Assembly: GCA_029934095.1 (NCBI GenBank)
Contig: JAOZMV010000082.1
Span: forward strand, 1-6,601
Reading direction: 5' to 3'
DNA length: 6,601 nucleotides
Origin: Desulfuromusa sp.
Lineage (GTDB): Bacteria; Desulfobacterota; Desulfuromonadia; Desulfuromonadales; Geopsychrobacteraceae
A program made the position numbers and the translations under genes. Positions 1 to 6,382 of this stretch are shown piece by piece (the first letter of the stretch is position 1; every line of letters starts with the position of its first letter). The notes beneath the pieces are model-generated. The model made no database searches. It saw nothing but the letters and a program-made list of their open reading frames with translations, and was not told the DNA's origin.

Positions 1-1880
1 AACTTATGGTACGCCAGTGCTTCTTGTGGGGTACCGCAGGCCGGATACTCATCGACTGCAAATTTAGTCAGGTGCAAGTCACCTAATTTAGGGGAGGACA
101 TCAGTGCATTCAGAAGGCTATCGCCAAGGCCTCCGTACCCGGAATGATTATCCAGAGCAAAGATAAATTTACCATCCGCGCAGGTCTCTTCCAGCCAACC
201 AAGATCAATTTCGTTGAGCCATGGCAAGTTGACGACCTTCAGGGAGACACCTTTTTCTTCCAGTATCTCTGCTGCGGTAAGCGCTTCATTCATCATCACG
301 GGACCGTAAGCAAACAGAATGGCATCCTTGCCATCATTGATAACGGTGCCACGACCAAAAGAGAAACTATAATCATCCGGTAAAGCGATAGTCCTTGGTG
401 ATGGGGAAATTATCAGGCGAAGCATACAGTTCTGATCGGCCTGTTCTACACACCATCGGAGCGCCTCAGCAGTTTCGATAGCATTGCACGGTTCGAGGAT
501 CGTACAGTTGGGCAAGGCACCAAACAGAGAGATGTCACGCAGACTTTGATGGGATTTTCCCGGGCCGGCCGGGATGAGCCCTGCATAGTGACAAACATAG
601 ATAATTTTTGTTTTCTCGGTGGCATTGGTGTAGATTTGTTCATTGGCACGGGATGCCAGAAATACTCCGAATGAATTGACGATCGGCAAAAAGCCCTGCA
701 AGGCAAGCCCGCCAGCCGCAGAGACCATATCCTGCTCGGCGATGCCGTTCTCGACGAATCTGTCAGGATAGGCTTTTTCAAATGGTCGCAGACCACAGTC
801 GTCCGACAGATCTGCATCCAGAACTACGATATCTTTTCTTTGCTCACCAATCTTTAACAGGGCCTCACCGTAAGCGGAGACAACTTTTTCAGCAGTACTT
901 TTCAATGTAACTTTATTTTTTTCCTTGGTCGCCATGACCTGTGTATTGATCGACTCCAAGCCCAGTTTTTCAAGCCGGCCATTGATGCGATTAATAACTT
1001 CACCATAACCGGCTTCAAAGGCGTCGTCACCTGGTGCCCCGGAATGCCAGGGATACATTCCGTCGCCTTCCTTCAGCGCCTGGGGACCTTCCATAAATGA
1101 AACACCCTTGCCTTTGATGGTGTCAGCGATCAACACTTTAGGTCGATCCTCAACCTTCTTGAGCCGGTTGAATGCGTTCTCCAGATCTTCAAAGTCGTGA
1201 CCGTTACAACATTCGGCATGCCAACCGAACACTTCGAATTTTTTGGCCAGATCGCCCAGGTCGATAATATCTTTGACAGATTTATCCGTCTGAATTTTAT
1301 TAAAATCGACAATGGCGATGAGATTATTGACATTTTGATAAGCAGCGGTTTGCAATGATTCCCAGATCTGACCTTCCTGGAGTTCACCATCGCCGGTCAT
1401 TACCATAACGCGGCCCTTGGAACCGTTCAATTTTTTACCCAGGGCCATACCTTTGCCCTTTGATATACCCATCCCTAGAGACCCTGAATTGGCTTCCATC
1501 CCGACGATACTGACATCCGGGTGACCGTGGGTGCCATTAAGTCGCCTTAAATGCTGAAACCGCTCTTCGGAAAGCAGCCCCAGTGAATGCAAAACAGCAT
1601 AGTGACCGGGCGCATCATGCCCTTTTGATGAAAAGTAGATATCGCGGTCAGGATGATCTACACCCAGTTCGGTAATATTCATTTCATGATGGTATAGATA
1701 GGTAACGATATCGAGTGAGCTGAAACTCGATCCCAGATGACCGGACCCGGCACGTTTTACCGTGGCCAGAGTATTGGCGGTACACATATCGGAGAGCAAC
1801 TCCAGCCGGGCATATTTATCAATATTTGCATTCAGTACCCGCTGAAATTCAGCTTCGGTTATCAGTTTGATTTCTAACAT
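1..1880 (-). CDS. Transketolase-like ThDP enzyme, single chain, C-terminus cut by left window edge
   Basis: The frame is open from the ATG at 1880 to the left edge, giving 626 residues without a stop; about 20-30 C-terminal residues are probably missing. Seen: a GSGHLGSS motif near residues 45-52, the thiamine diphosphate/Mg motif GDGE at 163-166 ending with Asn194, and the pyrimidine-binding domain with NGIAEQDM at 378-385, where Glu382 should be the cofactor-activating glutamate. A C-terminal domain begins near residue 505 with a DNHSGYGGLGD stretch at 577-587. N- and C-terminal halves, often two proteins in sugar clusters, are joined here. Family role: transfer of a two-carbon ketol unit between sugars in the cytosol. 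By alignment from memory with E. coli TktA, phosphate-binding Arg358, Ser385 and Arg520 correspond to Val334, Asp361 and Ile491, so the substrate may not be a normal sugar phosphate. It follows the cytidylyltransferase by 14 bases and is probably co-transcribed. Fold assignment is secure; substrate is unknown. Confidence 0.93.
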   Translation of the reverse strand, partial: MLEIKLITEAEFQRVLNANIDKYARLELLSDMCTANTLATVKRAGSGHLGSSFSSLDIVTYLYHHEMNITELGVDHPDRDIYFSSKGHDAPGHYAVLHSLGLLSEERFQHLRRLNGTHGHPDVSIVGMEANSGSLGMGISKGKGMALGKKLNGSKGRVMVMTGDGELQEGQIWESLQTAAYQNVNNLIAIVDFNKIQTDKSVKDIIDLGDLAKKFEVFGWHAECCNGHDFEDLENAFNRLKKVEDRPKVLIADTIKGKGVSFMEGPQALKEGDGMYPWHSGAPGDDAFEAGYGEVINRINGRLEKLGLESINTQVMATKEKNKVTLKSTAEKVVSAYGEALLKIGEQRKDIVVLDADLSDDCGLRPFEKAYPDRFVENGIAEQDMVSAAGGLALQGFLPIVNSFGVFLASRANEQIYTNATEKTKIIYVCHYAGLIPAGPGKSHQSLRDISLFGALPNCTILEPCNAIETAEALRWCVEQADQNCMLRLIISPSPRTIALPDDYSFSFGRGTVINDGKDAILFAYGPVMMNEALTAAEILEEKGVSLKVVNLPWLNEIDLGWLEETCADGKFIFALDNHSGYGGLGDSLLNALMSSPKLGDLHLTKFAVDEYPACGTPQEALAYHK

Positions 1881-1891
1881 AATTTTGTTCA

Positions 1892-1896
1892 CTCCT
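1892..1896 (-). promoter_or_regulatory. Shine-Dalgarno site of the transketolase gene, sharing bases with the upstream stop codon
   Basis: The minus strand reads TAGGAG at 1897-1892. TAG (1897-1895) is the stop of the cytidylyltransferase gene and AGGAG is the ribosome binding site for the ATG at 1880, with an 11-base spacer, slightly long. The shared bases suggest that ribosomes ending the upstream gene can reinitiate here, linking the two products. This also supports the ATG at 1880 as the start. Confidence 0.7.
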
Positions 1897-2653
1897 AAAT
1901 CTTATATGGGGCTTGGGGGATGGAAGTTAATTTCGCCTGATTTGTTTTGACCAGATGCTCGGCGAGATTCCAATCGTAATTACTGTTGACATCAAATCCT
2001 TCAAATTCCTTTGTCATAAAAGGCATCACCACATTTCCGGCAATTGTTTTTTCTTCAAAAGCGACATAGGTTCTAGCAATCTCCAGGCTGGCATTTTGCA
2101 CATAGACTTCGGGCAGCGATGGGTATTGGCTGCTGTGCCAGGGTTGTTCAGCAGGCCCCATAGGTAAAAGTGGCATCATCCGATTCCCGCGGACAACCCA
2201 CATCTTGCCGGGATGTTGCTGGCATTTTTCCACTGCCCGTAGTGAATCGACCCCTTCCTGCGCGAGGAACTCTTGCCATGCCCGTTGAATTGTTTCCGGC
2301 AGTCGAAACGGGCTGGTCGGGCGAAGAATGCTGAAGCAGTCATAGTCCTGCCCAGTATCGCGCAGCTGTTTAAGTGTATATTCAACCCATTCAATATCCG
2401 GAGAAGTATCTCCGGCAATTTTCTCCGGGCGAAAAAAAGGAACTTCGGCACCGTAATATCTGGCAATATCGGCATAGCGTTCCGAGTCTGTCGATACGAT
2501 AACCGTCTTAAATATCTTACTCTGCAGAGCAGCCGCGATGCTGTAAGCAATCAACGGATGCCCGTCCAGAAGACGGATATTTTTGTCCGGCACGCGCTTG
2601 GAACCAGAGCGGGCCGGGATCAGCGCAATAACCGTATTTTGCTTCTCAGGCAT
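1895..2653 (-). CDS. neuA: CMP-sialic acid synthetase-like cytidylyltransferase (NeuA family)
   Basis: Predicted cytosolic enzyme that couples CTP to a 3-deoxy-2-ulosonic acid, giving the CMP-sugar used by a glycosyltransferase. From the ATG at 2653 the protein has 252 residues, normal for a single-domain NeuA. Seen: the nucleotide-binding signature IPARSGSKRVPDKN at 12-25, STD at 54-56, the RPTSPFR motif at 111-117, and a C-terminal FDVNSNYDW stretch (220-228) whose Asp221 and Asp227 fit the metal-binding position. The sugar-pocket stretch YVQNASLEIA (184-193) differs from the INGAIY type of NeuAc enzymes as I recall them, so the sugar need not be NeuAc. The start is uncertain: a GTG at 2665 would add four residues, and neither has a strong ribosome site, though GTGGG sits seven bases before the ATG. 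It begins 34 bases after the aldehyde dehydrogenase stop. Family assignment is firm; the symbol denotes family, not proven substrate. Confidence 0.9.
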   Translation of the reverse strand: MPEKQNTVIALIPARSGSKRVPDKNIRLLDGHPLIAYSIAAALQSKIFKTVIVSTDSERYADIARYYGAEVPFFRPEKIAGDTSPDIEWVEYTLKQLRDTGQDYDCFSILRPTSPFRLPETIQRAWQEFLAQEGVDSLRAVEKCQQHPGKMWVVRGNRMMPLLPMGPAEQPWHSSQYPSLPEVYVQNASLEIARTYVAFEEKTIAGNVVMPFMTKEFEGFDVNSNYDWNLAEHLVKTNQAKLTSIPQAPYKI

Positions 2654-2687
2654 AGATATACCCACTGCTTATATGAAGGAGAAAAAT

Positions 2688-4160
2688 CTATAATAATTCC
2701 GGGTCTATATTCATAAAAATAGCTCTTATATCTGAATAGACATCCAGAGCTTCCGTGCCGGGCTCCCGCGATCCATTGCCGGACTGTTTCAGACCGCCAA
2801 AAGGCATATGCGGTTCACTGCCATAGGTTCCGGCATTGACCACTGCGACGCCGGCCTGAACTTTCTGTGTAAATTCGGTAGCACGGTGGATGCTGCGGGT
2901 ATGAATGCACGATGTCAGTCCGTATGGAGAATCATTGGCCATCTGCAGCGCTGCTTCAAAATCCTTAACTCGGTACAGACATGCAATGGGGCCGAAAAGT
3001 TCCGTGATCGAAATCTGGCTGTGAGGATCGGCATTCTCTATCAGAGTCGGTGCCATGTAGAAGCCTCCGACATGGGAATCATCCGTCAGTCGCTCACCAC
3101 CGACTAAAATAGTTGCACCCTCGCCCCTGGACTGCTCAATGGCAGACAGCATGTTGTTCAGCTGCTTTTCATTGATTACCGGTCCGAAGTCATCATCATT
3201 AGCCGGACCGAGTGTGAGCTTGCGGGTACCTTCCAGCAGCAGGTCACGAAATTTATCATAAACGCTGTCAAAAATTATAATACGACTGGCCGCCGCACAA
3301 CGCTGTCCGGCGTTACTGAATGCAGAGAGAAGTACCCACTTAGCTGCATTTTCCAGATCCGCATCATCACAGACCACCAACGGATTTTTGCCACCCAGTT
3401 CCAGAGATACTTTTGCCAGTCTCTGGCCAGCGACAGCTGCAATCTGACGACCCACTGCCGTGGAACCCGTGAAGCTGACGACATCCACACCCGGATCAGC
3501 GACCAGAGGGCCACCTGCTTCCTGTCCATAGCCCTGGACAATGTTCAGGACGCCTGGAGGCAGACCGGCTTCGTGAGCAATCTTACCGAAATACCAGGCT
3601 GTTGCCGGTGTATCTTCGGCAGCTTTGAGTACCGCCGCGTTACCACACAGCAAAGCTGGAAATACTTTCCAAGCCACATTGGCAATGGGTGTGTTGGCGG
3701 CAATAATCAGTCCGGCAACACCCAGCGGCTGACGAACAGTCGTGTTGTATTTGTTGGCCACCGCACTGGTGGTGGTACGACCGTAAAATCGTCGCCCTTC
3801 ACCGGCCATAAACTCCCCCTGGGCGATGGCACCACCCACTTCACCAAGAGCGGCGTTAACAGACATCCCGGTTTCAGCAGCGACAATGGTCGCAAGCTCC
3901 TCCCGGTTGGTGCGCATAGCTAAAGTGATATCGTGCAGGATGTCACCACGCTGGACAGGCGTCATATTCGCCCAGGACGGCTGAGCTTTTCTGGCAGCCT
4001 GAATGGCTATGGATACGTCGTTTTCATTTGAGCGGACAACCTGACATAGTTTCTGACCGTTGTGCGGAGACAATTTATCAAAGGTTTGCCCCGAAACTGC
4101 AGCACACTCTTCACCGTTGATCCAGTTGGGGATTATGTCAGAAATGTTTTTCAGATTCAT
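2688..4160 (-). CDS. NAD(P)-dependent aldehyde dehydrogenase
   Basis: A complete 490-residue aldehyde dehydrogenase, the usual length for the superfamily, expected to oxidise an aldehyde to an acid in the cytosol. Seen: Asn156 in IIAANTPIAN (oxyanion Asn, with NTP in place of the more usual N-F-P or N-Y-P), cofactor-binding Lys179 in VLKAAED, FTGSTAVG at 230-237, general-base Glu254 in ELGGKNP, catalytic Cys288 in GQRCAAASR, and Glu387 and Phe389 in ITELFGP. All catalytic residues are present, so it should be active. The substrate cannot be read from the sequence. The ATG at 4160 has a strong ribosome site five bases upstream. It follows the SDR after a 126-base gap, the second largest in the window. 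The gap holds an A/T-rich stretch with a weak promoter-like pair but no convincing terminator. Aldehyde dehydrogenase is not part of the standard NeuAc, legionaminic or pseudaminic routes, so its presence points to an unusual precursor or a side branch. Confidence 0.95.
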   Translation of the reverse strand: MNLKNISDIIPNWINGEECAAVSGQTFDKLSPHNGQKLCQVVRSNENDVSIAIQAARKAQPSWANMTPVQRGDILHDITLAMRTNREELATIVAAETGMSVNAALGEVGGAIAQGEFMAGEGRRFYGRTTTSAVANKYNTTVRQPLGVAGLIIAANTPIANVAWKVFPALLCGNAAVLKAAEDTPATAWYFGKIAHEAGLPPGVLNIVQGYGQEAGGPLVADPGVDVVSFTGSTAVGRQIAAVAGQRLAKVSLELGGKNPLVVCDDADLENAAKWVLLSAFSNAGQRCAAASRIIIFDSVYDKFRDLLLEGTRKLTLGPANDDDFGPVINEKQLNNMLSAIEQSRGEGATILVGGERLTDDSHVGGFYMAPTLIENADPHSQISITELFGPIACLYRVKDFEAALQMANDSPYGLTSCIHTRSIHRATEFTQKVQAGVAVVNAGTYGSEPHMPFGGLKQSGNGSREPGTEALDVYSDIRAIFMNIDPELL

Positions 4161-4165
4161 TTCAG

Positions 4166-4172
4166 CTCCTCT
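4166..4172 (-). promoter_or_regulatory. Strong Shine-Dalgarno site of the aldehyde dehydrogenase gene
   Basis: The minus strand reads AGAGGAG, five bases before the ATG at 4160. It is a near-consensus site and fixes the start of the aldehyde dehydrogenase. The gene therefore has its own good initiation signal and does not depend on coupling to the SDR 126 bases upstream. Confidence 0.75.
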
Positions 4173-4286
4173 TGATTATTTTATTCATGAATTGTTTTCA
4201 TTCAAGGGATGACGCAAGACTAAATTTAAAATCGGCAGGATTCCTTAAATGCAGCATTTGTCATTCGAAATTAATGTCATTTCAAA

Positions 4287-5090
4287 TCACCAGGCCGTGA
4301 AACCTCCGTCAACCAGGAGTTCAGTCCCGGTTACATAGACTGATGCCGGTGATGCCAGGAAAAGTAACGGTCCATGAAGATCTTCAGCTGTAGCCATTCG
4401 GCCCATAGGAACACGATCACAAAATTTGCGTTTAAATTCCTCGTCCTGCCCCCCCAATACACCACCGGGAGAAAGAGTATTTACTCGCACCCCATGAGGG
4501 GCCCAATGCGTGGACAGGTATCGGGTCAGATTGACCACCGCAGCCTTGGAAGCACCGTAAGCTGGCGGCTTGAGAAAACCCTGGATGTGATCGTAAAAAT
4601 GTTCATCAGGCGAAACACCGGCATAGAGTGACCCGATGTTGATAATCGATCCACGACCAGCCTCAGCCATACGGCTGCCAAAGACCTGGGCAACCAGAAA
4701 AAGACCTAAGGTATTAACCTCAAAGATTTCCCGGTTCTCTTCAAATGGGATATCTTCCAGCCGGTACCCTTTACCCGAGTTGGCTGGCGGCCGATCGATC
4801 CCGGCATTGTTCACCAGGATGCCGGGAGTCCCGAAAGAGGCGATACATTGACTGCATACATCTTCCAGCGACTGACGATCTCTGACGTCTGTGTGGGCCA
4901 GTTTTAAGCGGGCTTCATCAAAGCGTGCCTGAAGTTTGCTGAACTCATCCGAGACCTTCGCACCCTCTAGATCGAGCGCGAAAACCGAAGCTCCGGCATC
5001 AAGCAGGGCTTCAATCCAGATCGACCCTAACTTGCCCAGGGCACCCGTTACCACGGCAACTTCATTCTTTAAACTGAACAAGTTATTCAC
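4287..5090 (-). CDS. Short-chain dehydrogenase/reductase, PtmA-like (surface sugar or flagellin modification)
   Basis: A complete 267-residue classical SDR, predicted to reduce a ketone or oxidise a hydroxyl on a sugar-like substrate. Seen: dinucleotide motif TGALGKLG at 15-22; Asp40 at the end of the second strand, favouring NAD(H) over NADP(H); NNAG at 94-97; and the catalytic set Asn126, Ser154, Tyr178 and Lys182 (YGASK). The stretch from NLTRYLSTHWAPHG to VNTLSPGGV and GQDEEF resembles PtmA of Campylobacter flagellin glycosylation, from memory. PtmA is placed in the legionaminic acid precursor route, but its exact reaction is not firmly settled. The start is GTG and overlaps the synthase TGA as GTGA; the only upstream ribosome-like site (TAAGG at 5108-5104) is weak, so translation is probably coupled to the synthase. 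An insertion around 101-118 (PPANSGKGYR...) lies before the usual helix and may shape the substrate site. Family is certain; substrate is not. Confidence 0.93.
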   Translation of the reverse strand: MNNLFSLKNEVAVVTGALGKLGSIWIEALLDAGASVFALDLEGAKVSDEFSKLQARFDEARLKLAHTDVRDRQSLEDVCSQCIASFGTPGILVNNAGIDRPPANSGKGYRLEDIPFEENREIFEVNTLGLFLVAQVFGSRMAEAGRGSIINIGSLYAGVSPDEHFYDHIQGFLKPPAYGASKAAVVNLTRYLSTHWAPHGVRVNTLSPGGVLGGQDEEFKRKFCDRVPMGRMATAEDLHGPLLFLASPASVYVTGTELLVDGGFTAW

Positions 5091-6163
5091 GATGACGAGG
5101 TTGCCTTATGTTCGGAACCATTCAAAGCTTCAAAGGTGATGTCATCATCTTGTTTCATTGCTTCACGGGTTACACGCCCGATAATTTTATCAATTTCATA
5201 TGGCGGCAGTGCGTCTCCCGGTGATTTGATGGCGATATCTTCACGTTGGATTGTATAGTTGGCCGGCAAATCGCGTGCGACTACAAGCTTTTTACCCATC
5301 TTTATGAGAGGAGCCACTTCGCTAGGATAAGGCTGCTTGATACCGTTGCCGATGGCAACCTTGACCCGCTCCAAATCACGAACCATTTTACGGAACCCTG
5401 TAGGCTCAAGTGAAAAGGCGTGATCTGTACCTTTCAGAGTGTGGTTCAGGGTAAAATGTTTTTCGACCAATCTTGCTCCCAGCATGTAAGCCGCCAGCGG
5501 CATAGCAATCCCGTTGTCATGTGAAGATAAACCTATAGTGATATTGGGGAACCTTTCACGATAGGTGTTGATAACCGACAAATTCAGTTCATCGAATTCA
5601 GCCGGATACCCTGCCGTGCACTGCAAGATACAGAGTTGCTGGTTAATCGGCATAATGGCATCATAAGCACGATTGACATCTTCCATAGTGCCACCACCGG
5701 TGCTGACGATCATCGGCTTTTGAAATTTAGCGACATAGGTGAGCAGTGGAATATTTTTCAGATCTCCAGAAGCCATTTTGAAGGCTGGCATATCAAGGTT
5801 TTCCAGGAAATCTGCACTGGAGAAATCAAAGGCTGTGGCAAGCATGGTAATGCCGATCTCAGCGGCGTAAGCCTTCAGTTCCTTAAATTCTACCTCGCCG
5901 AACTCTAGAAATTCACGGTGTTCCCCGTAGGTCGCACCGTAGCTGTTGGGGTTATCATAGGACTTGTTATATCCTGCAGTGGTAAACAGTTCACGATTGT
6001 TGCGTTTCTGAAGTTTTACAGCATCTGCTCCACATTCTTTTGCTACTTTGAACATTTCTCTTGCAATATCAAGTTCCCCTTGATGGTTATGTCCGATTTC
6101 AGCAATGACATAGCATTTACCATCATCCTGGATGGTTTTGCCATCGATTGTAAGTTTGCGCAT
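5087..6163 (-). CDS. neuB: NeuB-family sialic/nonulosonic acid synthase with C-terminal SAF domain
   Basis: Predicted cytosolic enzyme that condenses phosphoenolpyruvate with an aldose to give a 3-deoxy-2-ulosonic acid. The 358 residues match the usual length (about 346-350). A TIM barrel spans roughly residues 15-275 and a SAF/antifreeze-like domain 290-350. Seen: AEIGHNHQG at 21-29 with Glu22, KLQKRNN at 50-56, Tyr186, metal ligands His215 (GLSSH) and His236 (EKHFT), and Asp247 (KGTDH). These match meningococcal NeuB His215, His236 and Asp247 at identical numbers, so the core chemistry should be intact. Differences from that enzyme, aligned from memory, are Asp134 for Glu, Ala184 for Asn and Ser314 (KSPG) for Arg of the KRPG motif. 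The last change removes the residue linked to the ManNAc acetyl group. A strong ribosome site fixes the ATG. The gene starts the tight part of the operon after a 219-base spacer and overlaps the SDR by four bases. The symbol marks the family; the sugar may not be NeuAc. Confidence 0.94.
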   Translation of the reverse strand: MRKLTIDGKTIQDDGKCYVIAEIGHNHQGELDIAREMFKVAKECGADAVKLQKRNNRELFTTAGYNKSYDNPNSYGATYGEHREFLEFGEVEFKELKAYAAEIGITMLATAFDFSSADFLENLDMPAFKMASGDLKNIPLLTYVAKFQKPMIVSTGGGTMEDVNRAYDAIMPINQQLCILQCTAGYPAEFDELNLSVINTYRERFPNITIGLSSHDNGIAMPLAAYMLGARLVEKHFTLNHTLKGTDHAFSLEPTGFRKMVRDLERVKVAIGNGIKQPYPSEVAPLIKMGKKLVVARDLPANYTIQREDIAIKSPGDALPPYEIDKIIGRVTREAMKQDDDITFEALNGSEHKATSSS

Positions 6164-6382
6164 TTTTGCCTCCTTAAGGCCGTTTCTATTTTTGATGTGA
6201 AAGTTTTTATTTGTCCCATAAATTAGGGACCTAAGCTACTAAATATTTCCTGTCATGGTCAAGCAAAAGCAGTCCGCAAATTCAACTCTCAAGTGCAACA
6301 GATGGGTTGATTCCAAGATATTCACTAGTGCCTTGACTGTACATTCTATCTGCTCGCTCTCCCGTTAAAAGCCTGAGCAAAT
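6164..6382 (-). other. 219-base intergenic spacer upstream of the synthase; possible leader or promoter region
   Basis: This is the largest gap in the window. No gene is assigned to it. It contains a short inverted repeat, GTCCC and GGGAC with an eight-base loop (6213-6230). The run after it on the minus strand is A-rich rather than T-rich, so it does not look like an intrinsic terminator for the PLP enzyme gene. Promoter-like elements such as TAGAAT or TATTTA lack a good partner at normal spacing. A 20-codon frame (6282-6344, beginning MYSQGTSEYLG) has only a weak ribosome site. The spacer may hold the promoter for the genes to its left, but the sequence does not prove this. Confidence 0.4.
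6169..6175 (-). promoter_or_regulatory. Consensus Shine-Dalgarno site of the NeuB-family gene
   Basis: The minus strand reads AAGGAGG, five bases before the ATG at 6163. This is the best ribosome binding site in the window and fixes the synthase start. Its strength suggests the synthase, followed by the coupled SDR, is translated efficiently. Confidence 0.8.

Noticed and set aside
446..817. Minus-strand frames at 446-817, 1130-1390, 2176-2550, 3275-3541 and 3707-3895
   Set aside because: They are alternative frames inside the transketolase, cytidylyltransferase and aldehyde dehydrogenase genes, whose own frames carry intact family motifs without frameshift.
1..1880. Possible frameshifted or pseudogene transketolase
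   Set aside because: Reading codon by codon from 1880 to the left edge gave no stop or frame change and all cofactor motifs were intact, so it is only cut by the window.
2273..2716. 147-codon plus-strand frame, and other plus-strand frames at 144-383, 1955-2167, 2808-3107, 3573-3923, 4374-4631, 4636-4851, 4936-5139, 5636-5908 and 5918-6226
   Set aside because: All but the last lie wholly antisense to strongly supported genes, while 4936-5139 and 5918-6226 extend only partly beyond one gene. Their translations show no recognisable domain.
4178..4205. Promoter-like pair before the aldehyde dehydrogenase: TTGAAT (4205-4200), 16-base spacer, TAAAAT (4183-4178) on the minus strand
   Set aside because: A transcript starting here would begin almost at the ribosome binding site, and the -35 match is only partial in an A/T-rich gap. 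The overlapping ATTCATGAAT palindrome is too short to call an operator.
6168..6180. Small GCCT/AGGC hairpin that would cover part of the synthase ribosome binding site
   Set aside because: A four-base stem is too weak to be regulatory and is probably a by-product of the AAGGAGG consensus.
6213..6230. Inverted repeat as a rho-independent terminator for the PLP enzyme gene
   Set aside because: The stem has only five base pairs and is followed by an A-rich, not T-rich, run on the transcribed strand.
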